DNA of 64,000 nt. It comes from Pisaster brevispinus (taxonomy: Eukaryota > Echinodermata > Asteroidea > Forcipulatida > Asteriidae). Shown here in pieces: positions 57,651-64,000 of the stretch. Each line of letters starts with the position of its first letter. Position 1 is the stretch's first letter. The translations under genes and the position numbers were made by a program. The stretch spans positions 28,172,920 through 28,236,919 of the forward strand of contig JAMKCF010000001.1 in NCBI GenBank assembly GCA_023634235.1, written 5' to 3'. A model generated the notes under the pieces. That model made no database searches, was not told the DNA's origin, and saw only the letters and a list, made by a program, of their open reading frames with translations.

Positions 57651-60600
57651 CTGAAGGTGAAAACAAAATAATAATAACTCGATAGTAGCAGGACTGAAAG
57701 ACTTGCTTTGGTGGGGAGAGGCGCTAGTGTTGGTGTCGTCAGAAGCGGCACCAGTGTCCAAATTGAGGAGGAGACACGGGCAAAAGCTTATGTCTATTAA
57801 TGACGATGACCGCAATACAGACATCTGTTTGGCGATCAACAGAAAATTTGTGAATTACTTTGCTAACTTTGTGTAACAGACCAGGTTCTGATACGAGTCG
57901 TACAAATGTTCGTCTAGGCTGCTGCCGATTTTGACCAGAAATATCCAGATCCATGGAAATAAGACGCATAACACATGTACAGTGCGTAGAAAACAGTCTT
58001 TATATTGAACCAACGTACTCTTCTAACATTTACAACATTTAAATTGCAACAATCAATCAACCAATGAATCAGTTGTACGATCTGAAAAGCACCAATCCAA
58101 CGCTCGTTGCTCAGAGTGCCGTATAAAAAAGCTTTCAAAAATGCAGGTTTGAGGTAAAGTTTTGGAGATGGCTACTGAAAGAGATTGTTTTATGTTCTCA
58201 GGAAAATTACTGCCCATTTATAGCAAAATTTATGCAATGAAAAATTAAATGGTAATAATTTAAGGATTGGTTGTTTATTGACATAAGGTTCATTCATTGT
58301 TAATTTGTTCTTACCCCTGCCTTCTTTGAAGTGTTGTTTACGCCAACCAATCACCGCCAAGTTTCCGAATACAGCTGCGATTGCCTGGAACCAGATGAAA
58401 CCCACCATAGCCTTCCTGGGCAGCAAGCGATTGCACGTGAAGAACGCCGACTGGGGTTGGGCTACGACACACTCCGAACTAGAACCCTCTGCTAGAAGAC
58501 AGCACAGACTGCGGTCGTCTGCATATCTGATTAGTATTAACAAAAATATTATAGAGAACTGAGAAATATTGACTACAAAACAGGCTTCAGGATGGATTGA
58601 TGAGACCCCTATAGGATTTTGACCAGTACATGTATGGAAGTTGGAGTATATAGTTGAAACCAACAAAGTGAAGCTACCACCCAGATATTTTGTAAACCTG
58701 CCTAACCTCGCATACTCTCATCGTGTCACCGTCCTGGCACATAAAGCCTCCACGCTCCTTTTTCCTTTCACTCTATCTTTCCATTGCCCTGTGCTTCAGT
58801 CCATGATTTTCAACCAAATTTCCTTCAATTCCTTTTGAACAGTTCTTCTCCAAGTTGTTTTCGGCCTTCCAACTTTTCCCTTGCTCTCTGGTTGCCAAGT
58901 CAAGGTAATCATGCCGTGTTGACTGTTCTCTTTTCTTAGTACGTGGTCAAGCCAGTTACATCTTCCAACCTGCCCATAACCTGCCTGTTTTGTAATCCTA
59001 GGTGGAGAGAAGCATTAGTCCTGATATATTATGGTCCATGAGAACTTAAGAAAACTTACACCTTCTGGAGGTTCGGCAGCTCTTTGAATGCACCTTGGTC
59101 TAGAGTTTTAAAAGAGTTTCCTTCCAGAAATCTGTCGAATATACAAATAAAACACTTAATTAGTTTGATGGTTACAACATTTTATAATATTCATTAGCTA
59201 AAAAAGGATGATTTATGTTTAGTTTCGTAACGGAATGGAGCTCAATTTTATGGAAAACTTTTCCTTGTAGCAGTCTTCAATAGGATGTGAGTAATGCATA
59301 TTTATGTAAGTTTTTCGTATACACTCACAGATGAGCCAGGCGTGGCATTCCGGAGAATCCAAAACGCTCCAGTCTCGTCAGTTTGTTATTCCGGAGGAAC
59401 CTGGGATAAAAGTCCCAAAACAAGGGAATTTACAGAGTTAATGAAGTGGGAATCAGGGTGGTACGGTGCCCTGTCTTTCTTCCGTTGACCATGCTCCACA
59501 TCCCACTTTGAACTGGAGCCTTATACAAGGATTCGACTAGGGCCCTCCCTTGGATTTTCCTCTCACATTAGACTTAATGCTCATGACGTGTTTGGATAGG
59601 GCGACCTCATCAGCAAGAGTTAAAAGAAGGTTGCTCGGTGGCCCATCCTGTGCGCCTCGCGTATATAGACGTGTGTATTCCGGTGTCACGGTCTCAGCTA
59701 CCCGGCGTGCTCAACTATCCGGGTGACGCAGCCGGACAGTTCAGCACGTGGTCTCATACTTCTTTCGCCAGCTGTGCGCAGACATGGCATGACGTAATGT
59801 TACCATATTTGGTCATCCGGATAGCTGAGCACGCCGGATAGCTGAGACCGTGACACCGGTTGTTGCATCATCGTTTACCTCTAAGATGGCAGCGTGATGA
59901 CGTCAATAGGTCTGTACTTATTATTTTCTCAATGGATTCTGTTTGCAGGTTCGATTATTAGTTCTTAAAGTTTGCACCTTCCGTCATGTGTCTTCTTCAT
60001 AGACCATATACAAAAAATTTTTTTTTTATAAATCTATAAAACTTATTTAAGATTACTTTCACTTTCTTAAAGGAGAATAACAACCGGGCAAGTTCGGTGG
60101 TCTCTTGGTAGGACATGGCTTCAAAGCAAAGATTTTGGGTTCGAACTCAACTCGAGAACAGACCTGAGTGGAACTCGAGTAGAACTTGACTAGTACTCGG
60201 GTAGTACTCGGAGAGTACTCGAGTAGTACTCGAGTAGTACTCGAGTAGAACGAGAACCGAGTAGACATACGAGTACAGCACTGCTACTTACAGGACAAAT
60301 AGTGAAGATAAACCATCGAAAGCTCCCTTGTCGATTGTTGTGATGGAGTTATTTGTCAAATTTCTGTAGAAAATCGACAGCACAGCATTGTAAATATCAG
60401 TAAAATTTATTTGATACAGGAGCTGGGCAACTCAAAGGGATTCGTATGGCAAACAATGTGCAGACGTGTTCATCAACAAAGGACAGCAAGTCGAGCTATT
60501 CATTATGTCGCACAAAGAAGTAAAACAAATGTTGCATATATGGGATGTTGCTAATTATAATCTGCAGTATTTTGTCTATTGATGATTTGGCATAGGTGGT

Positions 60601-63055
60601 TTTTCTTTTGATAACCAATTTGGGCGGGAGACGATGACCTTTTTTTAGTAGTAGGGATTTTGGGCCGAACACACTTGGTGGTGCTGCTATTTTATGATTG
60701 TAATGTGACCAGCATAATAAAAAGAAAAAAAAAAGAAAAAAAAAGTGTTTTATAACCGGGTTAATACTTAACCCACGATTAAGCCATCAGGCACTTTTCA
60801 GGTGTCCGTTTTTAATTAAAAAGTAATTACTCCGCCATTTTATTTTATTTGTATTTAAAAAATGTCAGGTTTCTCAACTACACCTAGCCAAATAGAATGC
60901 CAATTGTCTTGTTACCATCGGGGTTGATTTCACACCCCAAAAAATCCACCAATGACCAGTTCTCCCGGTATTCCCTTGGGAAATGTAAGAAATGTAAGAA
61001 ATTATGATGTTTTTGCTGACTCATCAAACACGAGGGTTTCATTCAAACAAATGGCTTAGAGACACTTGTGGGCTGATCTCAATGGAAATTTTGCTTGAAT
61101 TTATTTCATTTAGTCACAAGGGTCTATATATCCAATAGTTTGGGCGATTTAAACATGATTGTGTTCTCAAATAACACGTATTACACGCAAAATATCAAAC
61201 GGACACTTGAAAAGTGCCTGATGGCATAAGTGTGTGATTTTTTTTATGGTGTCACGAAGAGTTAAGACTTACAGCAGTAGAGTGTACGTCAAGTCACTGA
61301 ATGCACCATAGCTGAGGGTTGAGATATTATTGACATCAAGTCTCCTAGTAAAAAAAGTACAAGTTATATTTAATTTTTTTGCATCAAATGGAAGAATATT
61401 TATTACAAAATGTGTCTGTTTCCAATAAATTTTCTTTTTAAACAGAGAGGATGAGGAAAAACAGCAATCTTTAAGTTGTTTGAATAAGGTTGTTGTCCTC
61501 AAACAAAAAGCACGAACTGTTTATAATCTTAATTTATTGCTTTGCTTACAACGAGTAAAGGTTCATCAGTCCATCGAAACTGCCAGCTTCAAGAGTTTGT
61601 ATGGTCGTTCTGCTTAGATCACTGGAATACAAACGAACATCTGTCAAAGATTAACTATATTGCGTATTTCAATCTCAAACATAGAATGAGTTACACGCGT
61701 GTAAAGCATTATTTTAAATCCTCACATTAATGTGTGTGTAGATCCAACTATTCTTTCCCATGAAATTTGCTTTTAAATACATTCACGCATGCGCACATAC
61801 ACTATAAGTTGACAAATGCTATAGAGTTGTGCACTGGACAGACGCACAAATGCGCATGCGTCACACCACCATTGGCCACATGCAAAAAGGCGAGATTCTC
61901 CCTCATTTTGCCAACCAGGGCCCAGTTTCAATCCACACTTACGTCGCCCTGTAAAAGCACATAATTGAATGGGCCGAAAGTGCAAAATTCTGCGTTAGGC
62001 AGAGCCGTGACATAATTGGGCCCAGTTGCAATAAGGAGCACACGTGGTGCGCATTTTACATATTTCATGGGAAAGGTCTATCCACCTGAGGTAATCATCA
62101 GACTAGACTGGTCCCCTGTCTTTATCCACAAGGATAAAGACAGGTACTGGTCTTAAGGCCCAATTATTTCATTGGATACATCACGTAGCGTTGTTTTGTT
62201 CTGCGAGTAACCGTGTGAAATGAATGCTATGTCAAAGGTACGTTTGGCAACATCCGGTCTGGCTGGTATCTGGCGTTATTCACGAGCCTCGAAGTGTGAC
62301 GTCAGATGTTCGGGCTATCATCAGACGATGAATCTTACTTGCGCCATTTTGGGGGTCAGAATCCCCGTGTGTTGCCTGCCGTACATTGCCTTTTTTGGCA
62401 ATGCGCGCGCAATTAGAAGCGCACGATTACCTTTCCGCGCATTATAACTCCCCAAAATGACAGACCATGGACATACACTAGTCGCATGTGACGTCAGTGC
62501 AATGGGTCTACATACAGATAGACCTACATTAACTGAAAGTGTATTTAAAAGGGAGTCTATTTTCACTTACATGTACTGCAGAGTGAAGAATCGCTCGAAA
62601 TCTCCAGCAGACACGGTCGGAATAGAAGATCTACCGGACAGATCTCTGACAGTACGGTTCGGAAAAAAGTGACAAATACAATTATTATATTTAGTTTTAA
62701 CCAAATTGGTCTTGCACGATAAATAAATGTGATACCAATTTGCGCTTGCGGTACCACCATGTGTATACTGTTTACTTTGCTGGGTAGATTTGTTCTTTGA
62801 AAACTTGTCTTGTTTTTTTCCTACTGCTGCGGAATAAATAGCAAAAGAACAAATCTACACAGCAGAGTAGATATAATACACATGGTGTTACCGCATACAT
62901 TGGGTTGCAACCCCCACTTAGGTTAACGTCAGTTAAATTGTTAGCCCAGTCAACTAGGAGAAACAACTCTACTTACAGGTAAGACGTTGAGTTTGGGTAC
63001 ACCGCAAGAGGGTCGGAGCATTTCGTTATGCACTCCGTGTAATGTCCATTTCCAT
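56704..63055 (-). CDS. LGR/relaxin-receptor-like GPCR (RXFP/GRL101 type), 5'-partial, 9 exons in window
   Basis: Exons, transcript order: 63055-62977, 62645-62571, 61621-61550, 61344-61273, 60363-60292, 59400-59329, 59131-59060, 58526-58315, 57650-56704 (stop 56704-56706). Each has AG acceptor and GT donor signals on the minus strand; phases fit throughout (2-nt overhang plus 1-nt start between LRR exons, phase 1 between the last two). The product segment is about 556 residues: a Cys-containing N-cap (ECITKC), six leucine-rich repeats with one per 72-75-bp exon, a hinge with DDRSLCC and CVVAQP, then seven TM segments. The TM domain has ISVDRL at the DRY position, TDLICWMPI in TM6 and NSSINPILY in TM7, hallmarks of the LGR family. 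Such receptors bind relaxin/insulin-like or glycoprotein hormones; the exact ligand is inference. The signal peptide and any LDLa module would lie upstream. Confidence 0.85.
58315..58526 (-). CDS. LGR gene exon: hinge and TM1
   Basis: 212 bp. Acceptor TTAATACTAATCAG, donor AGGG|GTAAGA. Encodes YADDRSLCCLL, ECVVAQPQSAFFTC, then TM1 (WFQAIAAVFGNLAVIGW) and RKQHFKEGR. The paired cysteines before TM1 match the hinge of type C LGRs. Joins the last exon in phase 1 to give KEGRGQVQSLL. Confidence 0.88.
59060..59400 (-). CDS. LGR gene: two LRR exons (59400-59329 and 59131-59060)
   Basis: Two 72-bp exons, each one leucine-rich repeat. The upstream one reads FLRNNKLTRLERFGFSGM then PRLAHL; the downstream one FLEGNSFKTLDQGAFKEL then PNLQKV. 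Both start one base into a codon and end with two bases of the next. Donors are GTGAGTG and GTAAGTT. Confidence 0.88.
59680..59859. mobile_element. Foldback element in an LGR intron
   Basis: Arms of about 43 bp (59680-59722 and 59817-59859), starting CCGGTGTCACGGTCTCAGCT and ending with its complement; they also contain GGCGTGCTCA/TGAGCACGCC. Lies in the intron between the LRR exons at 59329 and 60292. Non-coding. Confidence 0.75.
60094..60275. repeat. tRNA-like relic followed by an ACTCGAGTAGT minisatellite
   Basis: GGTCTCTTGGTAGGACATGG and GGGTTCGAACTC at 60097-60148 recall tRNA boxes A and B. From about 60146 the unit ACTCGAGTAGT (11-12 bp) repeats roughly ten times with variation. Intronic in the LGR gene. 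The tRNA reading is weak. Confidence 0.5.
60292..60363 (-). CDS. LGR gene LRR exon
   Basis: 72 bp, TTTTCTACAG acceptor and GTAAGTAG donor. Reads NLTNNSITTIDKGAFDGL then SSLFVL, a canonical LRR with an N-glycosylation site (NNS). Confidence 0.88.
60783..61225. mobile_element. 443-bp MITE in an LGR intron
   Basis: 29-bp terminal inverted repeats, GCCATCAGGCACTTTTCAGG at the left end and its complement at the right. Flanks are TTAA and ATAA, possibly a TTAA-type target with one change. The interior has ACACCTAGCCAAATAGAATG, close to CACCTAGCCAAATAGCATG near 13806 and 32555, so block R contains a relative. Confidence 0.75.
61273..61621 (-). CDS. LGR gene: two LRR exons (61621-61550 and 61344-61273)
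   Basis: Two 72-bp LRR exons. The upstream one reads DLSRTTIQTLEAGSFDGL then MNLYSL; the downstream RLDVNNISTLSYGAFSDL then TYTLLL. Splice signals are TATTCCAG/GTAAGC and TTTACTAG/GTAAGTC. Phases match their neighbours. Confidence 0.87.
62571..63055 (-). CDS. LGR gene: N-cap exon (63055-62977) and first LRR exon (62645-62571)
   Basis: The N-cap exon is 79 bp, acceptor CAAATGTAG, with two cysteines in GHYTECITKCSDPL and PNSTSYL leading into the first LRR. The next exon is 75 bp, DLSGRSSIPTVSAGDF then ERFFTLQYM, acceptor GTACTGTCAG, donor GTAAGTG. The N-cap exon starts two bases into a codon, so a further upstream exon ending in phase 1 must exist. Confidence 0.8.
62747..62895. mobile_element. 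Short inverted-repeat element related to 56202-56614
   Basis: TGCGGTACCACCATGTGTAT at the left and ATACACATGGTGTTACCGCA at the right; TAGATTTGTTCTTTGAAAAC mirrors AAAAGAACAAATCTA. The arms match the longer element at 56202, but the hammerhead-like centre is missing. Lies in an LGR intron. Confidence 0.65.
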
Positions 63056-64000
63056 CTACATTTGAAAAAGCAATAGTTGAAATTGAAAATATATTTACTG
63101 TAAAGGGCTGTGGATAAGGCTTTACTAACGCAGACCTCCAATCAGTCAAAGTTGACACCACTGTCGCATAATTGTTAACGAGATAACTAATTGAACAATT
63201 GTTCACGTAGTGTGAGGTCATGCCTATCAGTCACATGATCATTCGGAGGTCAAGAAGAAGACGAATATAACAACATAATGCAAGTCCGTTTCCAACGCGT
63301 ACGCAGTCTGTCAAATTACTTTGAGTTTAGCTGTACGCACAAACGTTACTAACTTATAGCAATCTAAGTTTTGTAAAAAACAAACAAAAAAAACCCAGCA
63401 TTTTACGTTAAACGCGAGTATGAAAATATCTAAACGTCGCGTCTAGATTACAGTAGGGTCATCATTCGGTAATTTGACATTTTTGGTAATTTGACATTTT
63501 CGATGAAAATACCGTGCCATTTATCGTGTTTGTGTTTTGTTTTGTTGTTATTGATGTTTTTTTATAGGTTTTTTTTTAAAGTTTTTAAAATTGTTTTGCT
63601 GTTTTCTCAACAAGTATATAGGCACTGTATTCAACAAAAACTTTCACTTGTCATTTTTACTGTATTTTTCTTGCCAACTTTGTCTAGATCAGCATAACGT
63701 TGACTAAATACCAAACGATGACCGTGCGTTTGAAATAAACTAAATCTTACGAACAAAACTTTTAGCCGCCAAGACACAACGTCATTTTTTGCGCAGTGCG
63801 TTTCCGTAGGTGGTAATAAGACACTGTCACGAAATCAAGATACAATCTGCCGCATTGACATGGCACAATTTATCGGACAAAGCATAGCAAAGCCAGCCAT
63901 GAGAGTTTGATATTGGACATTGGATAATCACAAAGGTTTGTAAAATGAATGTCAACTTTGCCATTTCGATATTGGGCATCAAAATTTTACATTCACATTG
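63056..64000. other. Upstream LGR intron or flank, nothing recognised
   Basis: No LRR, LDLa-type Cys pattern or signal-peptide exon was found on the minus strand here. The missing 5' exons are probably beyond the right edge. Confidence 0.4.

Noticed and set aside
61935..61960. Possible micro-exon between TTTTACAG and GTAAGTG on the minus strand in the LGR gene
   Set aside because: Only six bases; the neighbouring LRR exons already join in frame without it.

Overview
The window looks like nuclear DNA of a marine invertebrate, most likely an echinoderm. This is inferred from AT-rich sequence, intronless class A receptor genes in tandem, tRNA-headed SINEs that share a tail with an L2/CR1-like LINE, and an LGR-type receptor with one exon per leucine-rich repeat. 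The species cannot be named from sequence alone.

From 1 to 54.7 kb the backbone is a tandem family of single-exon rhodopsin-like GPCRs, all on the + strand. Five reading frames are intact (354-1322, 7590-8552, 17865-18809, 40528-41481, 46596-47564) and two are pseudogenes (about 5627-6563 and 43797-44780). Six of the seven carry the same upstream block about 90-230 bp before the start (YY1-like CCGCCAT, an ACGCCTGTACGTGC core, CCAAT, and a CRE-like TGACGTCA); copy 4 keeps only its last third. They also share 3' flanks. Copies 3 and 4 lie in two tandem units (about 7.45-17.71 and 17.71-37.72 kb) that would be nearly equal in size without their insertions: a 3.4-kb foldback element with TTAA-type ends in the first, and an 11.8-kb element with 101-bp terminal inverted repeats and a CGGTC target duplication in the second. 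Copies 5-7 are a tighter series with a period near 3 kb. An orphan promoter block at 1.6 kb and an orphan 3' flank at 51.8-54.7 kb mark receptor copies that have been lost.

From 54.7 to 56.6 kb there is transposon debris: a small inverted-repeat element, a LINE 3' end, and a Penelope-type repeat with a hammerhead-ribozyme-like core. From 56.7 to 63.1 kb on the - strand is the 3' part of a multi-exon LGR/relaxin-receptor-like (GRL101/RXFP-type) gene. Nine exons join in frame: N-cap, six LRR exons, hinge plus TM1, and TM2-TM7. Its 5' end lies beyond or near the right edge.

No prokaryotic-style system, CRISPR array or rRNA gene was seen. The most notable items are the GPCR array with its shared promoter and signs of gene conversion, the two large inverted-repeat elements with paralogous near-empty sites, and the LINE/SINE shared tail.
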